From Styela clava (Eukaryota > Chordata > Ascidiacea > Stolidobranchia > Styelidae): a stretch of 64,000 nucleotides of DNA. The notes below the pieces were generated by a model that saw only the letters and a program-made list of their open reading frames with translations, made no database searches and had not been told where the DNA came from. The stretch spans positions 19,001,703 through 19,065,702 of the forward strand of contig NC_135256.1 of NCBI RefSeq assembly GCF_964204865.1. The letters are read 5' to 3'. Below are positions 12,001-25,000 of the stretch, piece by piece; the stretch's first letter is position 1; every line of letters begins with the position of its first letter. The translations under genes were made by a program, and so were the position numbers.

Positions 12001-15000
12001 AGCGGATAACTATCGAAATGCTCCCAAATGTAAATGTATTCAATATACATACCTCAAGTTTTGAAGAACTCTATAACATCGAGGTATTGCTTCGGACTCT
12101 CTAATCATAATTGCCACAGTATGAAGAACAATGATTGCTAATCTGAAATAAGAATTAAAACAATGACTACCATTCTAAAATGAAAATTAAAACTAACATC
12201 TTGATCAGGAATATTTAAAACTCAAAAATATTTATGATGATTACTGTAATCCGGGATGGGGAGCTGGTTTAAAATCATAATAACGCAGACTCTAGCTCTG
12301 ACATGGGCAAACTACGACCCGTGGGCCAATTCCGGCCCATTTGGTAATTCAATCTGGCTATCACTAAACCAAATTTCAATGTTTTAGCTAAAAAATAGCT
12401 CAAAAAATTTGTTTATTTTGGCACAAGGCTTATTGTTTTCCACTTCTGCTTTTGTAACACTGTAGGCCTAAATAAAATGTAACTTTTTACGTCACACTTA
12501 CAGTTACATGGCCCACTAGTCTAGGTGGGCCACATTTTTGAACCCTGGTCCGAAAACCTCGCCCACCCCTGCTCTAGCTCGAAAGTAACGATATATATTA
12601 AAAGTAAGTTGGGCTCCAGTTCCGGCTCCAAGCCAATGATGTTTTTAGAAAGATCACTACCATGAATCATCAGTCCAAATGCAATTTTGGGTAGTGGAAC
12701 TTAAAACCACCATTCAAGGGTTCCGAATTTCAAAATTGAACTTGAAACTCATTAATTAATAAGAGAATATATATTAAAAAGCTGATAATCTGGAAAAGAT
12801 AGATTTTATTACATATTTAAGAATATTTTTTGAAATGTATTCAGAATAATAAATAAGTCATCATCCTCCGTATAAAATGGTCAAAATAAACTGTAAATAT
12901 TATTTAGTAATATAATCATACTTACTCTATTTCATCAGCTCTTTCATCAATATTAACAGAAACACTTTGCTTGATATATCGGCTGATTAAATCAATGCTT
13001 TTTTTAAACAAAATATCATCTTTCCAGAACAAATGTTTTATTAAAATATCTTGTGTTACAGCTGTCTTCAATTCTTTATATAACCTGCAATATTTAGAGA
13101 ATAAAAAATCTTGTGAAATGTTAGCACATGCACCAAGTCTCAATATAAACTGTATTAGAGCGTGGTTTCCCAACTATGTGCCGTCCCGGTCTCAAAAGTG
13201 TGTTGCAACTTTTTATGAAATTCCTGAGATTATAACACAATATTCAACATGAACAATATCACATAAAATCAGTAAAGGGTGTAGTTTGGAACAACACATT
13301 TAAAGTTTTATCTTGAGACTGATACATGAGGGGATACTAATTTTGAAAGGATTGCAATTTTCCAGATTCCTTTGTTTTTCAGAACCTTCAGAGTTCTGAT
13401 CTCTTTATACTACTTATATAACCACTGACAAGTTACTGTTTTCTCCACCATCTAAGTTATTGGTAACTTAGATTTTGAACATATCATCTATTCTTATACC
13501 AGGCTCCAACTGATGATAAGATCAGGGTTCATTATAGATATTAATAGACATCTTATAGAGTTCCCTCAGTAGCCTACATTCTGTTTCTGGGTGTGTATTC
13601 GCTTCCAATCCAAGATATATAAAATACTTTATTATATGAGAGACCACCAACAATTGTTGTCAATTTTTGTTTACCCATAAAGCATTTCAATATTTTGTGC
13701 CATCTGTAATTCTTGTTTCAAGTCAGCAAATAAACTTTTTGTACTTTCATCCATTGAAGCTGATTTATCTGAAGTTGCACGATCAAGTTCATCATATTGA
13801 AGAGTAGAATTCTAATGCAAAAATTTAAAGCAATTGTCATAATGTACCAGTTAGAAACTTCAACATTGCATTCTATTGCTAAATACAGTATAATTGAATG
13901 GGTAAATAAATGCCTTTTGTTTTATCAAGAGACTATCTTGTGTAGTTGATGTAAATCCACACAAAATAACTGTTACCTAAAATTTAACAAAAGGGTGGAA
14001 GTCATAATGACCAATGAAAAGTTGAGCCAAATATCATAATCAAAATTTCAAAGCTTTCCACCTATACCCAGGCTGATATTTGATATGATAGAAAAAAGAA
14101 CCCTTTCAAAAAATCTTTTTGCAGTTGCATGGTTAACATTTAAAAACAGTAAGCTGATTTTTCACAGCTATTTTACTGGAATAAAATAAAATAAATATCA
14201 AGGCGTTCTTTTAATACCACTTCTTTGATTACACAATCAATCTATATTAGGCACAAAGAATAAGTATAAATATACAGTGAGTAAAAGCATAGCACGAAGC
14301 CCTGGATCTAACATAAAGCTACTAGCTTTAAATTCACACTACCGCAATACTCAATAACAAAAACCAAAGTAATATCGTCAAATGGAACACATAAAAGTGA
14401 TGTAAACAATTTACCGTAGTCCGTAGTTCAATATAAATTATTTGCATTTGGAAACGTTTTCAAAATTGATCTAATAAATATTAATATGTTTCTACAAAAT
14501 TTGACTTTTTCCCAGTGAATCACATTTGTTTGGTAAAACTTGTCAGATATCATTATTTTTGCTCTATAGCAGATCGTGTTAAAAGAAGCAAATAATAATT
14601 TGGATAGGATATCTCCAAGCTTGTTTAATGACCAGAATAACTGAGGACCTGACAAAAAGCAAATGCATTAGTAAAGATGACAATACTCCATTCTGTAATG
14701 TATGCATGATAAATCTTTCATATTGTGTTAAAATAAAAAGATGAACATCAGATAGGCCTAGTGCATTTTCGAAGCCATGCATATAAAGCAATGTAGGTAT
14801 TTTAAATGAAGTTAGATGAATGACAGAACAATCACTAATGAAATGTTATAAATGTCTTTGCTATTTAATAATGATCAGTATGAAGTTACGATATGACACA
14901 TGAAAAGATAAAAAATAACTGATATTGCTAGCCATATAATGTAACAAAAAAATGTATTGATTTGAGGCAATTCAATATATCCATATTGATGGGAATTGGC

Positions 15001-18000
15001 TGAAATATAAAACCCATTCGGCCTTTTATTTTATCCATAGCCGACCATAGCCCACAGTTAATAAAATGTGATCAAAATTTGAAGTGATCACTATCTTTTA
15101 AATTAAATTATTTATTCAAGATTTATTGAAATATTGAGTGTTTTTCTTAGCACAAGAATAATTAATGAAGGATGGATCTCCATATTCCAAAAGTTATATT
15201 TTCTTGATGCAATGTTTAATGCAAACATATGGGTATTCTATATTATCCCATTGAATAAAACTCACCGACTTTAGTTAGTTTCAATAGCAAAGCAAAGCAC
15301 ACCAAACTAATTCTATAATAAAAATAATAATGCAATGAAATGACTGCTAATCTACTTATGAGTGGCACACATGCAAAACAAGACCAGTTTCTATGCACAA
15401 CATTCTAACCAAGGTAGATTGAACTTGTTCTTGTCTTTGAGAAGAGCTGTGGTACTGAAATTAAAACCATTATGAATCACACATATGTAGATATCGTATA
15501 TCCTCGTATATTAGCAGAGTTCAAAACTAAAAATAAAGTTTGCAACCTAATGGGTCCGCGTATGCGTGCATAACTCCGATCGCGCAAAAAATTCAGTTTA
15601 CACGCTCATAGCTCTGATTGCACTAAAAATTCCTCTTATATGTGCATAACATGTGCATTTGCAGGGTCGGCATATATGTGAATTTTAATAAATTCACTGT
15701 TTTGGACCATGTTTGATTTATATGAGAGGATATACGTAATCAAAAAATTTCTTTCCACCCTTGCATCAAACAAGGTTTATATAAAGCTGTCACTTGTCAA
15801 GATAACAATAATTTTGGATAATAATAAAGGCATGCCAAAAAAAGAAATTGGCATGTCTTTATAAAGTGTTGACCAAGTAACTGCTCATTGCCCATCTGTA
15901 GAAAAACACTTACAAATCTAAAAATTATGTCTAGTTCCTGCTTATAGTCTTTATGCTTAATTAAATAAATATAAAAAGTGAAAAGTTATAAAATATTACA
16001 GTCTGCGTGAAAAAAAGCCTATCACAGTATCACATAACGTAATATAGATGACAAAAAAATTCATTTGTTTATTATACGAATTACAAAAATATTATCTTTT
16101 GAATCACCGAATTTTCAATTTTAGATACATCACTGTAAATACAAATAACAGAAAAAGGAATTTAATTTGTTGCAGTGAAAATTCAGCACACATAAAAAAT
16201 ATGAATATTGGTAAAATAAGCTTATAGAGATGTTATTTTAACTGAAAAAAAACCTATTTTATCAAAAGTATTTCAAAATTTTTCTAGACTAAAAATGCAA
16301 TAGAATAAAATTGTAGTAAGATAGGGGAAAAGACATTCGAGTTTCAATAGTGAGGTCCTCAACCTTATCATATACAATTACATTCAGTTGAATTGCAACT
16401 AGTAAGGATATACCACTGAACAAATTGATTTATGAATATTGATAACAACCAGTTACATAACTGGTATTTGTATGTTAATATTAATAATTCATAAACATAC
16501 GTAATGAATATTTGATAAACCCTTATTTTCCTCGCAATTTTTTTTTTGTAAACTTAGACATTAGGGCACCTTTAACGGCACTCCCGTAGTGTGTGTGTAC
16601 CAGGTTAGGGTCAGGCCATAATTTTATTTCGATATTCTTTATTTTAGTTCTATTATGTGTTCGGGGACCATCTGTGTAAGCCAAGTGAATATACCCCCTT
16701 CGTATGGGTTTCACTCCTTTTACACAACTTGATGTAAAATAGGCGAAAAAAATTAGTTTCCTTCATATTGGTACACACTTCTGGAGCGCCCTTCATAAGT
16801 ATAGAAAAATTTTCAAAATATGGTACAGTTACAAAATGTACTAATATTATTAGTAACAATCTCAATAAAATTGATTTAAGCAGAGATGTCCAGAGGTAAT
16901 AAATTATGTTAGAAAAGAGTCCTACCACAATGTAATTTCTCCACACAGATTGAAGCATACGAAAATATATTGTGTTTTCACTTAGTATATAGATATGCAG
17001 TTCTTCAAGATTTTGAGAGGAAGACATCACAGCGTTTGGCAACATAACTTGAACATAATAAGGATCTTTACTCTCCCATCTACTTGAACCTGACAACCGC
17101 TTAGTTCTTGAAGATTTGGCTTTAGAATTAATAAAACATATTGTTAAAGTGAGACGAAACATAATTAGAACAAATCCATGCAAAGGTATTCAAAGAACAA
17201 TACATAGAAAATGATTGTATTAATAAGAACATTTGGTACTCCTGTAGTGTGTGTACCAGGTTGGGGTAAGGCCATTATTCTATTCTGATTTTCTTTATTT
17301 TAGTTCAACTACGAGTTCAGGGACTGCCTGTGTTATCCAAGTGAATATATCCCCTGCCCATAGGCTCCAGCCCCTTTACACTACTTGATGTAGAGTAGGC
17401 AAACAAAATTAGATACCTATATATTGGTACACACACTACTGGAGCGCCCAAATCTCTGCATAGGTATTCAAAAAGCAATGTCTAGCAAATGATTATATTA
17501 ATAACATAATAAGATCATTTTGTATTCATCGTGATCTACCATCGTGTATATAGCCAGACTGAGTGATGGAATTCAAAATTTTAGGTAACATAACAGGTTC
17601 TCTATGTATCGAACTCACTGACGACAGGTTCCCTCATTTCAATAAACCATGCCTAACTCATAGCCTTATAATCATTCAAGAAAGTAACATAGGATTATGT
17701 GATAAAAAAAACTTAACCATGGAAAACCACCAAAAACTTGCAAAAACAGTGAAACACCAACGACAAATTTATTAATATATGTCACTACCTATGCCATAGG
17801 TTACCTATTTACTGGGGTTGTCTAACATTTTAAAAAAGCAGGTACGAGTTCGATGATTATCACGACATTTCAAGAACATTCAAATGAACTCCATTACTGT
17901 ACGTGGCCATGATGCAATAACTAGGGTATTTTTAGTTATAACAAGTAATGTTTTATGTTCATTTACATTAAAATATTGTATTCTACAATATAATGCCATT

Positions 18001-20026
18001 ATTGCAAAGACTCTATTTAATTCCTATAAGTTTTTTATTTTGGTATAATGAGATGCCCAATCTCAGAATATAATATAATAATTACCATTTTTCTTGTTTT
18101 TCTGTGTTGGAACTTCATTCATGTTGTCATCAAAATCACTCAATGCTCTAAATAAAAAAAAATAAAGGCTGTGAAGTTCAGAATTCAGTGTTTCTCAGAT
18201 TTCCAGTTTTTAAGGTTGAGACTATTCTATTAAGGATGTGAAACTGTTTATGAAGCTACAAAACAAATAGAACTGCAACATGAATCAACAATTAAAAAAT
18301 TTAAAAATGGAGGAGTGTTTCAAATTAATAGTAAATATCACAAGAAAATGATTTTATTACATATACATTTTATTAGATAAACATATACCATTACTTTCTT
18401 AAATTTAATTATTTAAATAATGCATTATAACTTACTGTGGTTCTGATGAAACAGAGTGACTATCAGCTACAGAACCAACATTGAGATAGGAACATAAGAG
18501 TGGAGTCGGATTTTCCGTTGAAGATGAAGAACCTATACATATAGCAATAACCTCAATTAATAGAATGACATCATGAAGTTAATTCAACATAAACCAGTCA
18601 TGCATACTTACCAGCATTTCCAGAAGATTCTGGCATCAAATGTGAATTATCAAATGTATCATTGCTGTTATTACCATCCTGACTTATGTGTTTGACAACA
18701 ACATGTTCAACTCGATCCCGTAGGTCTGCTTGTAAGAAATTCGCATTTTTATTGACCTGGTAATAGTAAGCTGTGAAAGTGAGTCTGACAATAAATTTGA
18801 ATAGCAGTTTTCCTTCAGAAATTTATATGTTTCAACTCACCATTTCTGCAAGGACCCCTAACAATGCCTTAAAATCAATAACAAAAAGAAACTATTTTTT
18901 GTGCTAGCAACTACTAGAAAGGCTATCTTAAATAAAGGTGCGGCCCGAGGCCTCACCCAGTTACTTGTATCTGACCCTCCTGTAATGAAGGTTGCACACC
19001 CCCGGCCTAAAACATTTGACTCCGCCTACTAAGAATTTGAAAGTGCAAATCTAACACAAGACTCCATTTGAACAAGAAATCTGCCAACTTGACAGCCTAG
19101 CATAAAACTTGACCTATCTTACCACAAAAATATCCACTACATCCTTCAATTCAACAGAGTATAGAAGACTTTTTGGTGGATTTTCTGTGATATAAATTCT
19201 ATTTCTTGTAATGAACGTGAATCTGAATGCATGTTTTTCTTTGCTTGATGTAACAACACAAGGTTCATAAGTTTTCACTTCTTTGTATTCCTGAGAAAAA
19301 CAATTTTGTAATACACCAACAGATAGCAGAAGATATAAAAGTAAAAAATCAAGCAAAATAGGCAAAAACTACAAAACAAGATTGACTTTCAAGCACCACA
19401 CCAAGTGGCAAAACCCAGGGGTGGGCAATTACTTTTCTGAGTGGGCCAGTTACAGATAATAGACTTGGTTACCGGGCAGGAGGCTCAGAACTCAATATGA
19501 AAAACTATAAATAATAAACAGTCTATTTATGACAGCTAGGCTAACATTTATATAATATTAAGCACAATGTAACAAGTGGGGTCACTATGAAGTTATTTTC
19601 AACATAAATTTATGTCCATAAAAACTATAGTCATAATTTCATCAGACACAAGTGGGCCGGATCTGGCCCGGGGGCCGTAACTTGCCTACCCCTGGACTAA
19701 ACAAAACAATGCATTCGAAAATATCAACTACAATTTCAATACAATGTATTTTTGAAAAAAAGTTTGCTCAAAACAAGGCCCAGACACTTCAATCGAAAGT
19801 AAAAAAGGAAGAATGCTGACCACTGCACAGTTGCAAGGGACAATTAATGCACTGTGAGCTCAACATATTATTACATATACAAAAAATAATATAAAATAGA
19901 AACTTAATTTCTCATAATTATTTATCCTTATCTAAATCCGATAATATATAAATAAGGTTTAAGTATTACCTTGTTGCTCAATATTCTTTTCAAAAAACTG
20001 TCAAATTTAGCGTATTTGACTGACAT
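9073..20026 (-). CDS. C12orf56-like protein, 16 exons, ~640 residues
   Basis: Exons in reading order: 20026-19970, 19290-19123, 18867-18841, 18756-18612, 18532-18436, 18147-18086, 17119-16926, 15454-15410, 13811-13675, 13084-12926, 12142-12053, 11969-11792, 11616-11470, 10838-10758, 10279-10056, 9184-9073. All phases close, giving 640 residues, near the length I recall for vertebrate C12orf56. The match rests on exons 1-2: a short start with FDSFLKRIL, then TYEPCVV (27-33) and YITENPPKS (52-60) with VELKDVVDI, a PH-like start. Middle exons are Ser/Asn-rich and low complexity. Later exons encode Leu-rich helical segments (SLFADLKQELQ, ELAIIVLHTVAIM, LPQFKDIIESLL). The function of this family is unknown to me. 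Weak points are the 27-bp exon 3, the GTTAGA donor after 15410, and the exon 12/13 junction. That junction needs a GTCAGA donor at 11791 and the downstream of two acceptors; an alternative with 11626 as acceptor needs another weak donor. The intron between 15409 and 13812 contains no in-frame exon. Confidence 0.7.
9723..9982. mobile_element. hAT-like MITE remnant in the last intron of the C12orf56-like gene
   Basis: It starts with CAGTGGTTTTCAACTGGGGTT and ends with GAATGAAAACCAGTG. GGGTTCCGCAAG and GGGGGTTCTGTGAG form the usual paired subterminal blocks. Flanks do not form a clear TSD, so the insertion is old or the borders are approximate. Confidence 0.55.
12298..12571. mobile_element. hAT-like MITE with exact 8-bp TSD, intronic
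   Basis: The ends are CTGACATGGGC and GCCCACCCCTG. Internal GACCCGTGGGCC and GGTGGGCCAC motifs are typical of 'grey-box' hAT MITEs. The flanks are CTCTAGCT at 12290-12297 and 12572-12579. It lies in the intron between the exons ending at 12926 and starting at 12142. Confidence 0.9.
13161..13260. mobile_element. Single hAT-like terminus (remnant)
   Basis: CGTGGTTTCCCAACTATGTG followed by CCGTCCCGGTC resembles the 5' end of hAT elements that start CAGTGGTTCCCAAC. No matching right end was found nearby, so the right border is arbitrary. Confidence 0.35.
16577..16790. mobile_element. MITE family A, full-length copy 1 (214 bp)
   Basis: Imperfect terminal inverted repeats are GGCACTCCCGTAGTGTGTGTG and GGTACACACTTCTGGAGCGCC. 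The interior matches 17235-17448 block for block (CCAGGTTAGGGT, GGCCATAATTTTATT, CCAAGTGAATATA, TTTACACAACTTGATGTA). It is in an intron of the C12orf56-like gene and accounts for part of the long minus-strand open frame there. Confidence 0.8.
17185..17525. repeat. ~65-bp duplication flanking a family A MITE (17235-17448)
   Basis: The MITE copy at 17235-17448 (GGTACTCCTGTAG...GGAGCGCC) is bracketed by two related sequences. The left flank, about 17172-17234, contains AGGTATTCAAAGAACAATAC; the right flank, about 17450-17525, contains AGGTATTCAAAAAGCAATG. Both continue into AATGATTRTATTAATAA. The duplication is far longer than a target-site duplication, so the MITE either landed in a pre-existing tandem repeat or was caught up in one. 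Confidence 0.75.
19416..19694. mobile_element. hAT-like MITE in intron 1 of the C12orf56-like gene
   Basis: The ends are CAGGGGTGGGCAATTAC and GTAACTTGCCTACCCCTG, with GAGTGGGCCAGTTAC and GTGGGCCGGATCTGGCCCG inside. It is similar in design to 12298-12571. The flanking octamers do not match, so the TSD has decayed or the border is off by a few bases. Confidence 0.75.
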
Positions 20027-22036
20027 CACCGTCAATGTTATTCCGAAAACATTCTAACAGACACCTGCTAAATATTCTCAACTGACTTCCATAAATAGGG
20101 GTGCGTAATAAGCAGGTAACTTCAAGTAACAAGAAGACAGTTTACATATTGCTTGTAACTAGAAGGCCTAACCCTAGACAACCAAAAAAAGTATTTACAC
20201 ATATAAAAAAAGCAGTTACTTTGATAGAATTTTAAAACATTTGAAAATACCAAAAATACCATAGCTGCAATAAAATAAAGATATTATACCTGTAAACCGA
20301 CTGAAATTTTTTGAATACAAATATTCCTCATTTGATTCCAGAATCAATAAGAATTGAGTACAGAAATCAATATATGATATACCAATGCAATAAATCCATT
20401 TGTACATATTAAATCAGAAGCGCTTATATATCCATGATCAATATTTGTTAAATTATAAATGTATTGGGTTTGTACCTTAATGTCATAAATATTAAATGAC
20501 ATATCTAGGTGTGGTTGGATTAAGGCTTAATCATTAAGCAGTGACGTCAGAAAATATAATAAAAAAATACATTAAAATTGAAAAATATAGAGATTTTGTG
20601 TAAAACTTGACTAGTTAACAACTCTTTCTCAATTCCAAATGAATCACTGGGAGAGTGGGAGTTACTGTTATATTCATAAAAATTTGCCCATGATGACCTG
20701 ATTTTAATGAAACGAAAGATTACCTTTTGCGTCCAACCGATTATTTTTATTCAGTTTGCTTAAAACCAGGCCCTGGCCTTCCAACCAGAACTGAAAAATT
20801 GGTACTGATATACCACAAACTCGCTAACAGCTGTGCATAAGTTTATCTACCGGTATCTATAAGTTGGCGACTGACGATAATTACACAAATTTTGTCACCA
20901 GGTAGGGAGTTTCAACACAATCAACTAGGACAGACAAGAGTAGAAATGGCTGAATCTAAAATTGGCTGTGCATTTTCTAAAATCACAGAACATATTGTTC
21001 TGCAAAATATGGTGATACTGTTATATTATATAGTTTCATATACCACTACGAAGCATATACAGCAGCGGTGAAAGCAATTTCCACTGAATATCATATATAT
21101 TTAAAAAGGTGGCAGTGTTCTTGGGATAGCAACCTCTTTGCTACCTTTTCAAATCTGTGAGGGCATGATAAAAATATACATCCAAAGCTCAATTTGATCA
21201 TAAAATACTTGAATAGTTTTGTACAGTAATGTTTTTATATACTAGTATTCACTCAATGTAAGGTGGGAGAGACGCACAAATTAAGTGAACAAAAATTCCC
21301 CATGAGGGGTAAACTGACTTATGCAAGAAATAACAGACATACAAAAATTGTTAATAAAACCAATTTATATTCAGGGAAAAAAACTTAGATATTGTCATTA
21401 AGAAATGGAATTCTGTGAAATTGTGAATCTGTTAAAGGTTGTTAGTTTGTTGGTGCAATATTGTGAAGTTAGAATTCAAAGGTATTTTCATTGAAAAAAA
21501 TTTATGTTGATAAAAATTCATATGAAGGTGGTATAATTTACAACTTTTGGACAGAAATAAAGAACTACATGTAAACAATCATTTTCCATATTGAATGAAT
21601 TTTAAAAACAATGGATGTTTCCACAAGCATCGGATGGTGATGCAACAATCAAAATTTTAGCATCAGCAACATTAGTTCATTTCCATGGTTTTGCTAGTGA
21701 TTTGTCAGTTAATAGTATTGTTTATGAAATTGAGATATAAATTAAATTTTTCATGGGTTGTTTTGTTTTCCACTGAGTTAAGTTATGGGGGAATGATGGG
21801 GGAACTTTAACTACAAAATAGCCTGAACCTGATACAATTTCAAATTTGGTTATACTTCAACCAGATTTGTTTTATTTTGAATCAGTGTTTATCTATTTCA
21901 TTTAATACACTTTTATATGCCTCTTTATATACGAGACTTAATGATATGAACACTCTGTATTCGAGAATAGCCATCTACTGGACACCAATTATGTTGAGTT
22001 ATATTTCCTCATTCCAATCGCAATTTTCCTCTTTAG
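20027..22036. other. Intergenic stretch between the C12orf56-like gene and RTF2
   Basis: AT-rich sequence containing the promoter and 5' UTR of the C12orf56-like gene and the 3' UTR of RTF2. No repeat, RNA gene or conserved open frame was recognised. Short ORFs here have no protein-like character. Confidence 0.5.
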
Positions 22037-25000
22037 TTAACAATGATATGGATTATAAGTAATCCAATGTGCTTTTTCATCCTTGCTTCTCTTGGCAGAA
22101 GAATGTGAAGTGAATATAGATTTGAATGTATCTGATTTATATATTTTAGCTTCCTCAATTCTACGTTTTGCCCCATTTACAGCACTTCCCACTTCAAGTT
22201 TTTTGACGTGATTGGATTTTGTGCCAATCTTGCCATTCTGCTTCTTAGTTGTAGAGATACCAGATGTAGAAGGCTTGTCTTCATCGACCTGAAAAATTAT
22301 AATGGAAATCTACTGGTATTGAGCACAGATACAATTGTTATGATAGCTTGAAGTTATACGAAATCACTGTTAAACGTAAAAAAAATTTTGAAGCAGGAAC
22401 TTACCATGTTTCCCCGAAAATAAGACTGTGTCTTATTTCAATTTTCTTCCAAAAAATAACAATAAGGCTTGGCTTACTTTCTGGGGATGTCTTATATTTT
22501 CATTTATTAAAAAGAAAATTACAAAGTAGAGAATTACGAGATTTTCAAATCTACAAAATATGAAAAGCAATATCTATTTACAGTACTTATAAATATCACA
22601 TTATTTTATTCAAAATAGTTGTACAACGTAGATTATCAATCATTTAAAACATGTAGGAGAAATTTCTTGCTATTGACTAGATCGAGAAAAAATTCTGCAT
22701 TATTGACTAGGTCTTATTTTAGGGGAGGGCTTACCGGTATATAAAAATCATTATTGAAATTCAGGCTAGGTATTATTTTCAGGGAAACACAGTATATAGA
22801 GTATATAAATGAAAATTAGTGGAACAATAAAAGAAGCATTAGGCTTTTCAGGGAACAAAGGGCAAAATGTTGCGACGAAAAGCGCCTGAAATCTTATTTT
22901 GCCAATGAAACTAGAGATAAATTTTGCAAGCCTGAAGCTAGATTTCAACCAATCATATTAATAAATCATTAACTCATTTGAATTTGGTGAAATAGCTTAA
23001 CAATAGTTTGACTGCAATTTGAAAAAAAAAAACTTTTCTTGATTTTTGACTTGAGATAGAGCTCTACAGCATAAAGTAAATGTAAAATTTTAGCCATACC
23101 TACAATTTTTACGATTTTTAAAGTGAGAATATAAAATTCAAAATTGATACTATTGGAAAAAAATCATTTAAAAATGACAAACCCTGATATAAATTCTGCC
23201 AATTCTGAAAGCGAAACTTGACTTACCTTTTCAGAATGACCATTAGACAAATGTCCATTTGTTTCTCCGTTTTTGGCTTTGTCCCTTTTCTTCTTTCTAT
23301 CAGATTTCGAAGCACTTTTCCTAGCTTCTAATTTTTGTCTCAATAAATCTTCCTCATCCTTTCAAAATGAAACGAAAAAGGTTAGTTTTCAAAAAAAAGA
23401 TCCAGTAATTATAGGTTCAATCCCTGTTACCAGCACCGAATCAAATAGTAAAGTAATATAGAACTGTTTTTGTGAAAATTGTATTTTCTTACTATCAGGC
23501 TGGTAAGTTAACTATGAGTGGGGGTTATGCAATACTAACTCCTTATCCTTCCTCAATGCATTTGCGCTGGTGGATCTGTATGTGTACAATGCAAGGCGAA
23601 ACGTTACAGAAATACATTTCTGTTAGTATGCAGCAGGACTCTTGAACTTCATAGTGTATTTGCGATAGTTTTAACTTGTACCTTGCTTCCATTAAGAATA
23701 ATAACATCGTCGTAAGCTGAATATTTCTTTGAACAAGTTAAACAAATTTCATCTCGAACTTCTTTTAATGCTCTATTGCTGAATACACATCCACATGTTC
23801 GTAGGTAACAGAATCTGGAAAAAGTAGAAAAAGTGTAATAATAGTGTTTTACGGGTTCAGAAATAGAAACATACTTTTTAAATTAAATAGGTGTTTTGAA
23901 ATATCAACCTCAAAATTGCTTAATATTCTCATTACTTAAAAAAGTTCCCCGCAGAAAAAAAAACTAAAATATATTTTTCATCTTTAAATCAGGCAAAAAT
24001 CGTGATTTCATCCACCAAAAAACTATTTCATCCAAAGAAGTATTTCCGACTATCCAAATTTTCAATAAATATCCTTTTTTAAATATCTAGTTTGCATTAC
24101 TGTAAAATACATTTTTCAAGCATATTCTTTTAGAACTGAAATTAAATTAAGATAGATTTAGGAGAGTTTTTTATAATTGATTCAACTTTTGATCTCAACA
24201 AGGCATTTATAAAAGAATTAAAAGACACTTGGGATGGTGATTTTATTCTTATCCTGCAGGAAAGGGGAGATGCATAAGGACAACTCAACTAAACATGATT
24301 AACCATGACCGATTACCAGCCTGTGTCAGATATATGAGAATAATAGTTTATTTGTTCCAAATACATGAATTTGGTGGTAGAGAAAACGTAATAAGTAATT
24401 TTTCATTAACACTTACTTGTATCTGCCATTCATTTCAATTCCAGCAACTGAACAAATATATTTAGCATTTTGGTCATCAATGTAAGCATCTCCTTTCTCT
24501 GCATGATCAGTTTTATTTTTCCATGATGGATTTGCATGAAGGTTGAGAGTATGGATGTCCTTCAAGCCTGATATATAAGATTATGTTTGAATTTCTATTT
24601 TTTTACAAGAAAACAGGAACAGGAAAAATATTGAAAAAAGGCAAATGGTGATTGTGATCAACTCAACTATATGAGAAAAAGCCAATTTATATAATAATAT
24701 GATATAATTTTAATTCCAGTGACATTTTCCCTTTCTTTACTAATTTCTGATATTGGTGGAAATCCAATAAATTATTGCTCTGAATATAGTCAGAAATGGT
24801 ATTTTTAAACATAGAATATGGAATTTTAAATCGGGTTATGCTAGCGGAGGAATTATTGTATATTCAAATAAATTAAAATTATTGATGCATTGAACAAAGA
24901 CGGCCTTGATTAAATAATTTAATATTGAGAATACATGAAAATTAAATTTTCAAATGAGGAATACCAAATGTATGCTGAAGTGGGTGATGATCAACACAGA

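Noticed and set aside
14428..14655. 75-codon minus-strand frame between exons of the C12orf56-like gene
   Set aside because: Its acceptor is plausible, but the frame requires an incoming phase that the neighbouring exons cannot supply, and the exons at 15410-15454 and 13675-13811 join in phase without it.
16653..17183. 176-codon minus-strand open frame taken as one exon
   Set aside because: Only 16926-17119 is exon. The remainder runs through a donor site and then into a MITE.
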